Notes: generated by a model from the letters alone, not told the origin. DNA of 64,000 bases from Steromphala cineraria (GCA_916613615.1 OU744725.1:11620253-11684252), one strand, 5' to 3'. Counted from the first letter of the stretch, positions 10,089 through 22,944 are shown. Numbers and translations are program-made.

Positions 10089-13000
10089 AATTATCAGCTG
10101 TGAAAACTCCACCTAGGTTAGGGGCCATAAAACTCGCGCTGGTGTGACGTAATAAACAGACTATACAGAGTAATGCATTATTATTTCAACTGAAATACTG
10201 CCTAAATAATTTTTTAATTACCATTGATGTGGATATCTTTTTTACACCAAATGCTAAGTAGTGTTACATCGTCAAATGATTTATCTAACTGAATGGAAAA
10301 CATTTTCTGAAAATTGTTAATTATCGTTTTTTTTCTGTGGTATTGTTACGATAGATGTATACAGATAATGAGGCTGATTCTGTTTATGACATCACAAAAA
10401 GGGGGCGTGACCAGTGACGGGCAGTCATGCATTCACTGGTTTGTGGCCAGCTAGGTCTAAGCTGTCCATCAAAAGTGGCATTCAAAAACTGCTTTCATTA
10501 CCAAACTGCATGAACATATTTGAGTAGCGACCTTTGACACACTATACAATATTGTAATAAGACTTAAATATATTTCAAAGAAAATAGTGAAATATGTTTG
10601 TGGTTATGTGAACTTTAACTATATATTATTAACATTCTCTGGAACAAAAAGTATGCTGCAAATTAGAATCTATTTACGTAAGCAAGATCGAACATTTGTT
10701 CTTTAAACATTAAAGTATGTAAAAGATGTAACCAGAACACAAAACTATTCTCAACACAAGCAGTTCTTTTACATCAGATCAATATGAAGATTCAAAAACG
10801 TTGCCAATCTCAATCAAAAGTGTCAAACACAGAACAAAATCTTCAATCCTTGCAAAACCCAATCTTTTGTCCAGTTCTTCAACAAGAGAATTCTCTGATA
10901 AGCTGTGTCTTGCACGCAAGAGAGATCCTTTCAAAGATGATCAGAAAAACCAACAGCTAAAATTGATTCTGCAGCTCGTGAGCTTAAACCAGGACTGTTG
11001 CTAACCTCTGGTGTTTACAAAGGAACTGCTCTGGATTTAAGGATCACCGACCATCTGACATTGGTACCAACGTACAAGTGGCCTACTTATCGAACCTCTA
11101 GACGGTATAGATGTTTATAATGCAAAATTTATGAAATTTTTCCAATTTGCTACATATGACATTGAGGAAAAATTTTCAGGGAATATCAGTAACAATTGGC
11201 CTTCTTTTTTTCTATAGCAAGATATGCACTTTATCTTCTTTTTGCTGAAAGAGAAACTGGTTGTTGGATCACCAACCATATATGCTGTCATCAGTCTATA
11301 TCAATACAATTACTTCATTATATGACCTCTAAATGCTACATTGATGTTGAAAACCTAATCTGAGTTTTTTCTAGAAAAAGTTCATTCATTTTTTGAAAAG
11401 GTAAAAGCAATAATTTTTTAAAACGTTTTTGGACATTATTTGCAACTAATCTTTATCAGCTACAAATAACCTACTATTGTTGTTACAGATCCTACAGTTC
11501 AAATGTATAGTTATTTTAGATAGGAAATACATAGGTAAACCTTTGACATTATGGTATGGTATGCAAAATACTATTCAAATCATGCATTTTGTTGCAAAGT
11601 CTTCTAGTAAAAGTGTTAAACCTACTACCATCAATTTCCATCTGCAGTTGATCATTACCTGGTATGTTGCTTAACAATTGCAAAAAAAGCATTTGAAAGA
11701 AACCAGCTACATGAAAAAGGGTGGCAAAGAAAAACAAATTAGCAATAAACATTTTATTCTTTCAAACTGAATTAAGGCCAATTAGCAGTTGCTCTCCTAC
11801 TAAAGAACATTATATCGTTAGCTCAAGATGAAAATTGCAACTCTAACTTGAAGACACTTGTATTAACACTGCATCAAAACCAAACCATTGATCCTCAGCC
11901 ATTGAAAAATTGCAATTTTTAAGAAATTGTAGTTGGTTTGAGTTGTTTCAAATATTGATAAAGTTTATACAATTTGAGGTGGTCAACTGAGTGGGATGGA
12001 GTTTATTAAGACCTTCACTTCCCCCTTCCGTTTTTTCATTTCTAAAAATTCAAATGAAAAACTTTTCCCTCCATCCCTTTATATTAGTTTGCGCTTTCAA
12101 AATTCTTGAATCTTGAACTGAATTTGGAATCTCAGCCCACAATGATACTCATACTTGTAATAAAAAAACATTTTTATATGATTTCTTTCTATTGATGACC
12201 AAAAAAAACCATAATTAAAGCTCAACATGTTCAAAAACAAATTGACTAATCTCTCGTGACTCTGAACAGCACACTGCACCTTATTGCCCTGCGTGGAGTT
12301 TAAAAGCTCCAAACACTGTATACAGTGATTGAGGCAGTGAAGCAGAGTACAATTAAATGCCAGGCTGCAAGCTGATTAATTTACAAATATAATTTTGTCA
12401 GATTCTTCCTCTAGCTGACAAGGAAAGATATTCATGTGTTTTTGATGAGAAAGTTTGGGATAAAGTGCCTCATAAATACACCAGTCCTTTGATAAATGAA
12501 ACCGATACGGAATCTAGAAGATGATAGGATTTTTGCCAACTTGCTAATGGTTTCATGGAACTGATGTAAGTCAAGGCTAGAATGATAAACATTGCCATGT
12601 AAAACCAATTTGTGTCTTAACTGGAGTTTTCCTGGTGTCAGTCCTAATGAAAATAAATGGCCGACCGTGACATCAATAAGACGTAGCACTTAAAGGCTTT
12701 GTGTCACAACTTGCTCCACTTTTTTCAAGACGCTGTTTTCTTTTACTTGAAATGCGTCAGTCTGAAACATTGATACTGATACTGTCATAATACAATTAAA
12801 CTAGTCAACAGGTTTTTCAAAGATATTCAAGACCAAAGAAAACGGCTTTTGAAGGCTCTATAAAGGATTTTCAGGGCAAAATTAAGGCCAATAATTCAAG
12901 CAAAGTCAAACAAGTGTGATTTGAATATGTAAGGCAGCAGACTTTTTCATGATTTGTTAATGTTCTTAAATAAATGGATGAACTCTCAATTCATTTTGCA

Positions 13001-13157
13001 TATATCAGACTACTAGCATTAACCCTGTGACAGATCTGTATATACATAAATGTTTCTCAGTAATTATGCATAGAGCTGCACAAGATTCTTATTTTTGCAG
13101 ACAAATGATGAATTGGTTTGGCAATATAGATATCAAGCCAATACCAAAAAAAACAAC
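10089..13157. other. 3-kb stretch without recognised genes or strong repeats
   Basis: Only short chance frames occur (all under 90 codons). A slightly GC-richer patch at 10110-10450 includes GTGACGTAATAAAC and GGGGGCGTGACC. No palindrome or array was seen. Confidence 0.45.
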
Positions 13158-13580
13158 AGAGCCATTGGCTCTTTAGCTCATCAGGCTTTACACTTGATTT
13201 TACTTTAGGGTGTGGCCAATGTTGTTTCCCCCCTTTGTAGGGGCCACAGGGCCACCAAAGCTACAATTTATAATACTCACTAGTCAAGGAGTCTGTACAC
13301 AAAGTTTCAGCTTTCTAGGCCTTACGCTTCTGGAGAAGAAGATGAAAATAGGTTTTAAGAGTGTGGCCCCTATGGCCTTTATGAGGGGCCTCAGGGCCAC
13401 CAAAGTTATATTTTATAATCCTTACTAGTCAAGGAGTCTGTACACCAAGTTTCAGCTTTCTAAGCCTTATGGTTCTGGAGAAAAAGTCTAAATTCCACAA
13501 AGTTTACCGACGGACAGACAGACGCCGGACACCATGCCATGACATAAACCCATCTGGCCTTACAGGCCAGATGAGCTAAA
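13158..13580 (+). mobile_element. GAGCT-ended, GGAC-tailed repeat element, second copy
   Basis: It starts GAGCCATTGGCTCTTTAGC and TCATCAGGC, and ends CTTACAGGCCAGATGAGCTAAA. The reverse complement of that end (TTTAGCTCATCTGGCC) matches the start, so the termini are inverted repeats. It has two internal units with GGAGTCTGTACAC...TTTCAGCTTTCTA. The frame at 13210-13428 belongs to the repeat. Confidence 0.85.
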
Positions 13581-14490
13581 CATGATTTGGTTAAACAGCT
13601 AAGAGAAGTTGAAGCAATAAAGCTTATAATTAGTTGGTTAACAGGCTGAGAAAGAGTTAAATATTTGGAAACTTTATCCTGGTTATACATAGTCAATCTT
13701 AAAAAAAAAGATTTATAGTTAGAATTTATGTCTCTCAGGCAGCTTAACCTTCAATCACTTACATCTATCCACCTGCACATGAAAGGGATAGTTGTTCTCA
13801 AGATTGAAAGCATAATTCATCTATATAGTATCTCAACTGAATAAAAGCTTTATAATCCAATGCAAATTTATTTATCATTGTAGATAACATATGCATGTTC
13901 CCAGTCTGTTTGAAGTGATAAGGAAAATATGGAGTCAAAGTATGACAAAAGAAAATATTGTTAAAAATGGCTTTGGATGGTTAGAATATGAAGATAGAAA
14001 TTAAATTCATACACGGTTCTTCTCCTTCTAATGTATTAATATATTGCTCATGTCTTTCAGGAGGAGATCCTTATACTTCTTAAATCATTGATCTTGTTAC
14101 AATTGCATACTTAATTTCTGCATCAGTTGACCCCAAATTATTAATGGGGATTTTCTTATTACTAAGATAATTTACATGCTTCTCATTACAGATACATACA
14201 ATCATGCAGCTCTTGCTTAATCTGAGACGAGCAATCAGAGTCTTACCTAAATACAACCACTTCCTTATACGCTATTAGCCATTGCAATTGGAATCAATAG
14301 GACTTACTGGATCCTTTTGTCGGAACTGAGAGTATTAATCAACACTGGAGTTCCCCCGGGGTCATCGCAGGGTCCATGTCTTTTCATGCAGCAACATGAT
14401 TAATACAACAGCCTATTAGCAATGGTTATCAGCTGACATGGCAGTTATTATTATACTGTAAAGGCACCATTTAATAAGATAACAGATGTA
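13581..14490. other. Unique sequence, possible conserved non-coding block
   Basis: There are no open frames of note. The part from 14100 to 14460 has fewer simple runs and several homeodomain-like ATTA/TAAT cores (CTATTAGCCATTGCAATTGG, GATTAATACAAC). Function is not shown. Confidence 0.3.
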
Positions 14491-14616
14491 TTATGTAACA
14501 ATATCAATAACATGTAACTCAACATGCACATTGAAAAATGTGTAGGTGTTTATGATGGAGATGATTTTCTTGGTGATGATGTTAATGTAAATAGTTGAGG
14601 TTGATATTGGTAACAA

Positions 14617-14618
<2 letters not shown>

Positions 14619-14647
<29 letters not shown>

Positions 14648-14672
14648 ATGCTGCTGCTGATGATGATGATTA
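14619..14672 (+). repeat. Trinucleotide microsatellite (GCT)n/(GAT)n
   Basis: Seven or so GCT triplets are followed by mixed GCT and GAT triplets. The serine-rich minus-strand frame at 14491-14799 is produced by this repeat. Confidence 0.9.
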
Positions 14673-14759
14673 TGATATTGATAACAATATGGTGATGATA
14701 ATTGGAAATGATACAGTGGTAGAAATCATGATATCCCAGTAGCAAATCAATATAAGATG

Positions 14760-14960
14760 TTGACTGTTTGGTTTCGATGGAAAAGATTCCCTGTCCCACA
14801 CTGAGATCCCAGTTGACAGACTTGTTGTGTCACATTAGGTAAGAGACTTGGCTCCAGGTGCACCTCCGTTCCCAGTACAATTGGGTACCTGGTTTTGAAG
14901 TGAGGGCGATGTGTTAGATAAGCATAAGTGGCAGCTTGGTTGCATACCACAAGAAACTTA
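14760..14960 (-). mobile_element. SINE-like tail fragment
   Basis: The minus strand contains AACCAGGTACCCAATTGTAC then TGGGAACGGAGGTGCAC. It resembles ACCAGGTACCCATTTGTTCT then GCTGGGTGAACAGGGGCAC at 39.8 kb, a motif common in invertebrate SINE bodies. Confidence 0.45.
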
Positions 14961-15619
14961 AATAAGGGATGATGTTTGTTAGCAGGGCAGTAATATGTCA
15001 GCATGTGATGGCGTTGAATTAGTGCATCATAACTATCTATATTATCATCATTATCAAGAGATGATATTGATTCTTAGTTTTGGTATTGTTTAGTTATGAA
15101 CTGATTATGATTCCACATACTCATAATCATTGTAATATAAGACTCCATATCAAAACCATTAGTGCCCCATGGTGACATTGTTCTTTCAGTTTTGTCAATG
15201 TGCAGAATATAAGAATTATTAATATCAGCTTTTCCAATGCATATAATATTTGTTATTAATACAAGCTTTTCCAATATACAGTACATTACAATCATCACTA
15301 CCCCTTTGTTTTATAAGCTTCAACAATGTAGCCGAGGATTCAATCACTACCTGCCTCTGGGAACATTGTTCTAAAAGCTATTAAAAACTGCTACAAATAG
15401 CCACAAAATATCCTATTCCCAGCATGTTGTAACACAATAACAACCCCTGGAACAATTTCATTAGTGTGATATATCAATCATCTATTATTCAATGCTCTTT
15501 TGAACAGGCACTGCTTGACATTGGGACAGTAAAATGACAGATTCTCTATGGCTGTTAATAGCTCCATAATGTCATCAAAACTTGCACTGGCAGGTTTTGT
15601 TGATATATATGAAAAAGTC
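14961..15619. other. AT-rich sequence, no feature seen
   Basis: A small inverted motif occurs around CTTTTCCAATGCATATAATA and CTTTTCCAATATACAGTA. There are no genes. Confidence 0.45.
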
Positions 15620-15624
15620 GTTAT

Positions 15625-16190
15625 TTAGCTTGTGGCGTGTGTTGGTAATTATGAATTAGGTGTTGTTTAGTTTGTGGCTTGTGTTGTTAATTGTAAATAA
15701 AGTATTTTTCAATGTGTGGTGTATGTTAAAAATTGGTAAATATGATTAAGGTTTTGTAAAGGTATGGTGTGGTTTGGTAAATATTGATAATTTGGTATTG
15801 TTTAACGTATGGCGTGTGTTGGTAAATATGGATAAGGTATTGTTTAACGTATGGCGTGTGTTGGTAAATATGGATAAGGTATTGTTTAACGTATGACATG
15901 TGTTGGTAAATATGGATAAGGTGTTGTTTAACGTATGACATGTGTTGGTAAATATGGATAAGGTATTGTTTAACGTATGACATGTGTTGGTAAATATGGA
16001 TAAGGTGTTGTTTAACGTATGACATGTGTTGGTAAATATGAATAAGGTATTGTTTAACGTATGACATGTGTTGGTAAATATGGATAAGGTGTTGTTTAAC
16101 TTTTGGCTTGTGTTGGTATATATAAATAAGGTTTTGGTGAACATGTGGCGTGTGTTGGTTGATATGAATAAGGAACGTGTTGTTCAACGT
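15625..16190. repeat. 42-bp minisatellite
   Basis: The unit contains TTGGTAAATATGGATAAGGT then ATTGTTTAACGTATGACATG then TG. About eight near-identical units lie at 15780-16110, with worn units on both sides. Because 42 is a multiple of three, a frame stays open as a 14-residue repeat on the minus strand (15726-16187 and 15746-16144). That frame is a by-product. Confidence 0.92.
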
Positions 16191-16299
16191 GTGGTGAGTA
16201 GAAGCAGTACAGGTGTTAGACGTTTTTGTGGCAGTGGTAGCAATAGAAGAGTGAAAGTAGTAGAAGTGTTAGTAATAGTTAAAAGTAATAGATAAATCA

Positions 16300-16430
16300 G
16301 AAGTAACTTTATCCTACCTCAAATGGAATGTCGATCTTTGATTGGTCCACTTGATCTTGGATAACTACTGATATCACCCTCTTGAGCGGGGTGATAAATT
16401 ATTTATACCCCACCATAAAAAAGGAGGGAA
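16300..16430. repeat. Dispersed repeat related to 40.44-40.57 kb (inverted)
   Basis: TTTATCCTACCTCAAATG, TCGATCTTTGATTGGTCCAC and TTGA match the reverse complement of 40495-40562. A small palindrome, GATATCACCCTCTTGAGCGG then GGTGATA, follows. Confidence 0.65.
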
Positions 16431-16639
16431 AATGTGCAGATTGAGCGTCTTTAAATGTACAATGTCTGTTATCTCAAAGACACCAAGGTTACTTTTGAAC
16501 AAACAATTTGCAATATGTAGCTTTGAACAAACTACAGTCAATGCGTTAACACAGTTTTTCTTACTCAATTATTTTCATAGCATGTGCATTTTGTTCAAAC
16601 ATTCAGTAAGATAAACTTGTTATACCATTCAGAAGCGCG

Positions 16640-16740
16640 GGACATAGGGGTACATTAGCCTCTCACTTGGTGTAAAGCAACACAACTTCAGCTCGTTGCC
16701 TAACACCAAGCAAGAGGCTGATATATCCCAATCCCCCTTG
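16640..16740. repeat. Imperfect palindrome with ~35-bp arms
   Basis: GGGGTACATTAGCCTCTCAC then TTGGTGT is mirrored by ACACCAAGCAAGAGGCTGAT then ATATCCC. The loop is about 25 bases. Confidence 0.75.
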
Positions 16741-16876
16741 TCTTATCATGTAGTGGCAAAAGCATGAAATTTATATTTTATACTCATGATCTCTCTCCCC
16801 AAAGAGTTAAACTCTAAGTCTAAACAAATGGTCATAAATGACTCAAACAACACCAAAGTTTATACAAAAGACAAAC

Positions 16877-17388
16877 GGGATAGCTCAGTCGGCAAGAGCG
16901 CCGGTCTCACATTGCTGAGGTCTGGGGTTCGAATCCCATCGAATCCCATCCAGGCCAAGGTGTAAAAACCTAGAGTTCACCTCTGTTAGAACTCTATAAG
17001 TGTCACCCTGGAGCCCTAGTGTGTAGTGCAACAAAAACTGCGCACTTAAAAGATCCCATGAATTCATGTCAGTGGCTGAATGGTGGATACATGAACACGT
17101 ACATACGCCGAGCTGTCGGGTATCAGCGTTCAGCAGTGTTGGACAAACTGCTGTGACTATGTGTCTCAGTCCACCCAGCTGTGAATGGGTACCCTGTGAG
17201 GCATAGAATGGTCCCTAACCTGAGCGCCACATATGGATGCCGGTTGAATACTCCCCAGGGAGTTGAATTGGAAAAATGATCGGACGGTGAAAGAATGCCA
17301 TGGACCAGGGGAAAAAATGTAAGCGCCTTGAGCATACAACCACGAGTGGTTGGATATGCGCGCTATATAAATATCCATATATAAACCA
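16877..17388 (+). mobile_element. tRNA-derived SINE, near full length
   Basis: The head reads GGGATAGCTCAGTCGGCAAG then AGCG (A box) and GGGGTTCGAATCCCATC (B box), with a duplicated GAATCCCATC. The body contains CCCAGCTGTGAATGGGTACC. The tail is GTAAGCGCCTTGAGCA ... GCGCGCTATATAAATATCC, the kind of 3' end shared with L2/CR1-type LINEs. Length is about 510 bp. The three minus-strand frames at 17123-17420 and the one at 16885-17067 fall inside and are not genes. Confidence 0.9.
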
Positions 17389-18039
17389 ACTCTGACAACT
17401 GAATAATGCAAACAATACATGTAAAAGATCAGTATCTCTTATATGATCATCATTTCATACAGCACAGCCAATGCCCTAAGCTTGCAATTGGTTTGGTTAT
17501 TGGACTAAAACGCATGTAACCCAGTGCTTTAAGTATATATAAAATCAAACATTTCTCAACAAAAATCATAATTTGATTACATATTTCACACTTTATAATA
17601 TGGTAGTTGACTCCATAAAAGGCTGTATCTGGCTCAAACTTTAGAACTCATTTCTAATATATTTCTCATGAGAACTCTAGTTTCAATCCAATTTGCTAAC
17701 AATAAGCAAATACAATCAATTCTTTCAGTCTAACTACATCATGAATACTTTATGAGAAGTAAAGTGTTTTCAGAAATGTCAAATGATTGTTATTGGATAT
17801 CATTATTATCATTTTTCTATGGAATCCAACCAGGGCGTTCTCTCTTGCTACACAATTAACTGAATCATTAAGTTTTTATTACTAAGGAAAAAAGATTAAG
17901 GCATTAAACTAACAGTTTTGCACAATTATCAAAATTGTTTTAGACGAACAGGATTCCCCTAGATTTTAACTTATATTTTAGATTCATCAACTCATTAACA
18001 CAATATAACTGGAATAAGAAAAATCATTTGCGATATGCA
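17389..18039. other. AT-rich sequence with one dispersed repeat
   Basis: The segment 17455-17532 (CATACAGCACAGCCAATGCC...TTGGACTAAAACGCATGTAA then CCCAGTGCTTTA) matches 19228-19303. The rest shows no feature. Confidence 0.5.
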
Positions 18040-18510
18040 CCCCTTTAAACTTAAGTCGAGCTAGGTAAATCCCTTAAGTAGAGCTATAGCTATATCCCTT
18101 AAGTACGGTAGGCCACAGGTGAATACCCTAAGTAGAGCTAGGTGAATCCCCTAAGTAAAGTTATAGGTGAATTCCCTAAGTAAAGTTATAGGTGAATCCC
18201 TTAGTAAAGCTCTAGGTAAATCCCTAAAGTAGAGCTTGGTGAATCCCCTATGTAGAGCTAGGTGAATCCCTTAGTAAAGCTCTAGGTAAATCCCTAAATT
18301 AGAGCTTGGTGAATCCCCTATGTAGAGCTAGGTGAATTCCTGAAGTAAAGCCATAGGGGAATCCCCTGAAAAGGGCTGTAGGTGAATCCCCTAAGAAAAG
18401 CAATAGGTGAAGCTTCTAAGTTAAGCTATAGGTGAGGCTCCTAAGTAGAGCTAGATGGAATCCCCCTAAGGACTTGTAAGTATAGAGCTTAGTGAATCCC
18501 CTTTAAAAAT
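18040..18510 (+). repeat. Degenerate ~28-30-bp minisatellite
   Basis: The core is TAGGTGAATCCCCTAAGTAA then AGC with many variants, in about 15 units. An isolated remnant (AAATAAGCTAGGTGAACCCC then TAAGTAAAGCC) sits at 18690-18722. Confidence 0.85.
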
Positions 18511-18722
18511 TCCAGGAATCGTCAGTGGCCTCGCACATACCAATTTAGTGCTGTCAAGATACATTAGCGATCATGTGTTTTAGTGCCTTCAGAATTACAT
18601 TAATCCTGAAGCAAAGAATTGAATATACCTCTATATTTGGTATAACTGGACTTGCCATTAATATCAGCTTAGCTAAAGGAGCATTCCCTAAATAAGCTAG
18701 GTGAACCCCTAAGTAAAGCCAT

Positions 18723-19731
18723 AATTATATATAATTATGAATGACGCAGTAAGTAAAATTGAGCTATGTTTTCAGTTTCATACATGCATGTCATCTAGTT
18801 CAGTGCAAGAAAACATTCATTGCTTTTTTTTTTTTAAATTATATACTTGTTCTTAAACTTATGCTTCTTGATGATTTAATTGGTTTAAATCAATCTGTAT
18901 GGTAATTTTTCAGAAACATAAAGTAAATTTCAATATGAGTGACAATAAAACTGAATTAAAGTTAAATTGTGTTTCATTGTTTAACATACCAGCAAATAAA
19001 TATGTTTAAAAAGAAAATTAAAAGTAGATTTTATATATGCATTTTTATTTTAACAAGATAAGTTATAATTCATACTTTTTTGATGATAATTATTTCAACT
19101 CTATCTCAATGAAGAAGAATATATATAATAATGCATAATTTTCATATATTGCTAATAATTTTTGTCCAGTATATTATTGATTAACATGCAGACCATAAAT
19201 GGAAAAGGTCTGTAACTCTGATGTGTTGGACATTTCATACAGCCATTGCCCCAAGCTTGGTTTGAGTATTGGACCAAATCGCGTGTAAACCCAGTGCTTT
19301 AGATCCAGCCGGCGCCAAGGGGCGACTCCAAGAGACGGGCGACTATTAGCCTGAAAATGATTACTTCCACAAGTTATTATGATAGAATTATTGCCATCTG
19401 CTTGCTTGGTTAGCTCTGATCCAAGTTTCTGATGTCTTGTTGTTGATACTTGCAGATTTTTTATATCAAATGTTTTATAATTACTTTACTTTTATCTTCT
19501 GACATTATCAAAGGCATCAATGGCAAATTATTAATTACCTTAAAAATGTATTGATTTTCTAATTAAATTTTGTCAAATCTTTTTTTTTACTATGAAACAA
19601 TTTTTTGTTTAAATGCAAGTCTTACATACCGGTAATAGAAATTTGATTGATCATGATTGTATTTTGTCAATTAATTTTTGAAAAGGAATTTAAATGGAAT
19701 AATTACTCATAATTGAATTTTCAAAAGTCAC
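18723..19731. other. AT-rich sequence, no gene seen
   Basis: It contains the second copy of the dispersed repeat (19228-19303) and nothing else of note. Confidence 0.5.
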
Positions 19732-20095
19732 TTAAAGGGGCAGTAGCACGTTTTTAGGGGGAATATAAGGTGATGTCAGGAAAATGAAAATAAATGGTTC
19801 CAATCTTTAGACAATGTATAAAAACTAAATGGAGCAGTAATAAATCAAATATACAATGTAAAGTTAAGCCATGCGATTCCTTTTCTTACACAAAATGAAT
19901 TAAAGGTGTTCACACAAAAATGGCTGCCAATGGATTTTATGTGAATCCTCATACTTTGTTCTCTGACTACGGATGATTGGTTTGTGTTATGAGATTTATG
20001 ATACTATCAAAGTAATACATTTAGCATTAACTTATAGTTATCAGTGAAAAATTGAAAATATAAAATTGTCAAAAAACGTGCTACTGCCCCTTTAA
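19732..20095 (+). mobile_element. MITE-like family B, complete copy
   Basis: The ends are TTAAAGGGGCAGTAGCACGT and ACGTGCTACTGCCCCTTTAA, a perfect 20-base terminal inverted repeat. It is 364 bp and non-coding. Other copies are at 55394-55709, 8460-8650 and 24211-24290. Confidence 0.92.
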
Positions 20096-20649
20096 GCAAC
20101 AGTAATATTAATGAGATGTATCTCTTGTTGCTTTTTTGTTAAATATAATTTCATATATGAAAGACTTCATAAACTACTTTGATATCTCATTTTTTTCTCT
20201 CAAATGTAGCGCTCCATGCATTTAAATAAATTTTAAGCTTTCTTAGATTGTTATATTTAGTTGTTGATCAATTAACTTATGCTAATTCAAGACTGTCCAT
20301 CTTAAACCATGTGATTATACCAAATTATACATTTGATGAATTGAATAGATGATTTCAAAATGTAAAATAAAATATATAAACTTTCATTAATTTGTTAAAT
20401 TATGTAAAAAAAAACAGAAGTAAAGAAATTTAAAGATGTATATTGTATTCTTAAAACCAACAAAAAGTAATCAATTTCTCTAAAAAGGCAAATTCATTCC
20501 TCTAAAAAACACATACATCAATACATCAAGCCTATCTTCAAAACCTGTCACAAATGCCCTAGTTCCAAGGCTCCAAAGTCTGTGTCATGACATTCTTGAC
20601 ATGTTGATTGAAAAAGTGAGGAAAGGTTAGTGTAAAACATAGCTTTCCT
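20096..20649. other. AT-rich sequence, no feature seen
   Basis: There is no coding or repeat signal. Confidence 0.5.
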
Positions 20650-22390
20650 AATGAAGCACACCTGAGAGAATACTAAACATCAAAGCTGTCACTGAAAGCA
20701 GGAACACAAGAGTCGGACAAGGACACTCTGACATAATCATTCACCAAAGACTTCCAAGAACATTACAAGAGTTTGCCCTCATAAGGATTACACTTATCAT
20801 TGCCTATATACACTCCTTTGACCTAAGCTAACTTCAAATGGTTGCCACTAAAGCGGGAACACAAGACTCAGACAAGGACACTGTGACACAATCATTCACC
20901 AAAGACTTCCAAGAACATTACAAGAGTTTGCCCTCATAAGGATTACACTTATCATTGCCTATATACACTCCTTTGACCTAAGCTAACTTCAAATGGTTGC
21001 CACTAAAGCGGGAACACAAGACTCAGACAAGGACACTGTGACACAATCATTCACCAAAGACTTCCAAGAACATTACAAGAGTTTGCCCTCATAAGGATTA
21101 CACTTATCATTGCCTATATACACTCCTTTGACCTAAGCTAACTTCAAATGGTTGCCACTAAAGCGGGAACACAAGACTCAGACAAGGACACTGTGACACA
21201 ATCATTCACCAAAGACTTCCAAGAACATTACAAGAGTTTGCCCTCATAAGGATTACACTTATCATTGCCTACTATATACACTCCTCTGACCTAAGCTAAC
21301 TTCAAATGGTTGTAACTAAAGCAGGAACCCTTATTCTAATAAATTACTACTAAATTCAAATTGTTGTCACTGAAACCAGCAACACAAGAGTCAGACAAGG
21401 ACACCATGACATTACATTGACCAGTGAGTTCCTGGAACGTTACCAGTAACAGGGCTTGTCTTCACATTGCCTTCATCTATCATTGCCTATATACACCCCA
21501 TTTGACCTTCACTAAATTAAAGTAGTTGTCACTATAAGCAACAACCAAGAGTCAGACAAGGACACTGTGACATAACCAGTCACCAAAGTAGTAGGAACAT
21601 TACCAGAGCTTTCCCTCATAAGGCTTACACCTATAATTGTCATGTCGCCCACTGGACCTTCACTAAATTAAAGTAGTTGTCACTATAAGCAACAACCAAG
21701 AGCCAGACAAGGACACTGTGACATAACCAGTCACCAAAGTAGTAGGAACATTACCAGAGCTTTCCCTCATAAGAATTACACCTATCATTGCCTATATACA
21801 CTCCTTTGACCTAAGCTAACTTCAAATGGTTGCCACTAAAGCGGGAACACAAGACTCAGACATGGACACTGTGACACAATCATTCACCAAAGTAGTAGAA
21901 CCATTACCAGAGCTTGCCCTTATACGGCTATTATTGACTATACATCAAGTTTGATCTACAATAAATTCAAATGTGTCACTAAAAGCAGGAACACAAGACT
22001 CAGACAAGGACACTTTGACATTCACCAAAGAGTTCTAGGAACATTACCAGGGTTTGCCCTTATAAGGCTTACAGTTATCATTGTCATTACACCCAATGTG
22101 ACCTTCACTAAATTAAAGTAGTTTTCACTATAAGCAACAAGCAAGAGCCAGACAAGGGCGCTGTGACATAATCATTAACCAAAGAGTTCTAGGAACATTA
22201 TAAGAGTTTGCCTTCTTAGGGCTTACAGCTATAATTGACTAAACACTAAATTTGAGCTACACTACCAGTAATTAAATTAAAATGGTTACCAGTATCAAGG
22301 CTTGTCCACAAAATAAGACCTGCACTTATCATCGCCAACATCCAATCTGACTTACATTAATTTCAAATGGTTGAATTTGCAACCCATGTC
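20650..22390 (+). repeat. 155-bp tandem repeat, about ten units
   Basis: GACAAGGACAC recurs at 20716, 20871, 21026, 21181, about 21394, 21554, 21706, 21859, 22013 and 22151. Three units from 20716 to 21180 are almost identical and exactly 155 bases; later units drift. Each includes AGAACATTAC, GAGTTTGCCCTCATAAGG, TATCATTGCCTATATACAC and TTTGACC. No stable frame crosses the units. Confidence 0.92.
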
Positions 22391-22466
22391 ATGTATAATT
22401 GTTTATTACTCTCCCGTTGAAGATATTGCTGTTTAATAAATCAACCATGTTATTACACTATGTGTC

Positions 22467-22543
22467 ATAACATCGCCCGCTGACCGAATGACGTGACGTA
22501 ATGATGATGTCACAATTGTTAAGTATGACGTCATAATGTCAGC
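22467..22543. repeat. Small inverted repeat with CRE-like sites
   Basis: CCCGCTGAC at the left is mirrored by GTCAGCGGG at the right. Inside are ATGACGTGACGTAATG and ATGACGTCATAATG (TGACGTCA-type sites). It may be the remnant of a palindromic element. Confidence 0.6.
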
Positions 22544-22597
22544 GGGCCGGCCGCGACAGTCATGTTGGCGACTTTATTTGTAATTTTACGATGTTAT

Positions 22598-22780
22598 TAA
22601 GCAAGTAATAAATAAAATACTAAACTCGGTCCCGTTTCATAACATTTTTATGAAACTCGTGAATGGTATAGGTATTTAACTCGCTTTCGCTCGTTAAATA
22701 CCAACCCATTCACTCGTTTCATAAATATGTTATGAAACGGGACGTCGTTTAGTATTCTCTATTTATCATATACTTGCTTA
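22598..22780. repeat. 183-bp palindrome P3
   Basis: The outer arms TAAGCAAGTA...ATACTAAAC / GTTTAGTAT...TACTTGCTTA continue into CCCGTTTCATAACAT / ATGTTATGAAACGGG. The centre on the minus strand is TAACGAGCGAAAGCGAGTTA. The sequence is near-symmetric over about 80 bases per arm. Confidence 0.92.
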
Positions 22781-22825
22781 TAAATACAGAGATTTTGAAT
22801 GCACGATACACCCTTCGTCAAGCAC

Positions 22826-22912
22826 CCTGTATCAACCCACAGGGCAGATAACCTGTATCAACCCGTCGTCAAGGGCAAAAACCTGTATCAGCCCGTCGTC
22901 AAGGGACTTGAA
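22826..22912 (+). repeat. Short tandem repeat, ~35-bp unit, three copies
   Basis: The unit is ACCTGTATCAACCCGTCGTC then AAGGGCAAAA, with variants. Confidence 0.75.
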
Positions 22913-22944
22913 CGTGGATCCCTAGGCAACGAACGCAAAAAATA

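Noticed and set aside
14491..14799. Serine-rich minus-strand frame
   Set aside because: It is produced by the (GCT)n/(GAT)n microsatellite.
15726..16187. 153-codon minus-strand frame with 14-residue repeats (and a second overlapping frame)
   Set aside because: It exists only because the 42-bp minisatellite unit is a multiple of three. Two frames stay open at once, and there is no start context or domain.
16877..16950. tRNA gene
   Set aside because: A and B boxes are good, but the cloverleaf does not close and a long SINE body and L2/CR1-type tail follow. The same reasoning applies to 34657 and 7678 (minus strand).
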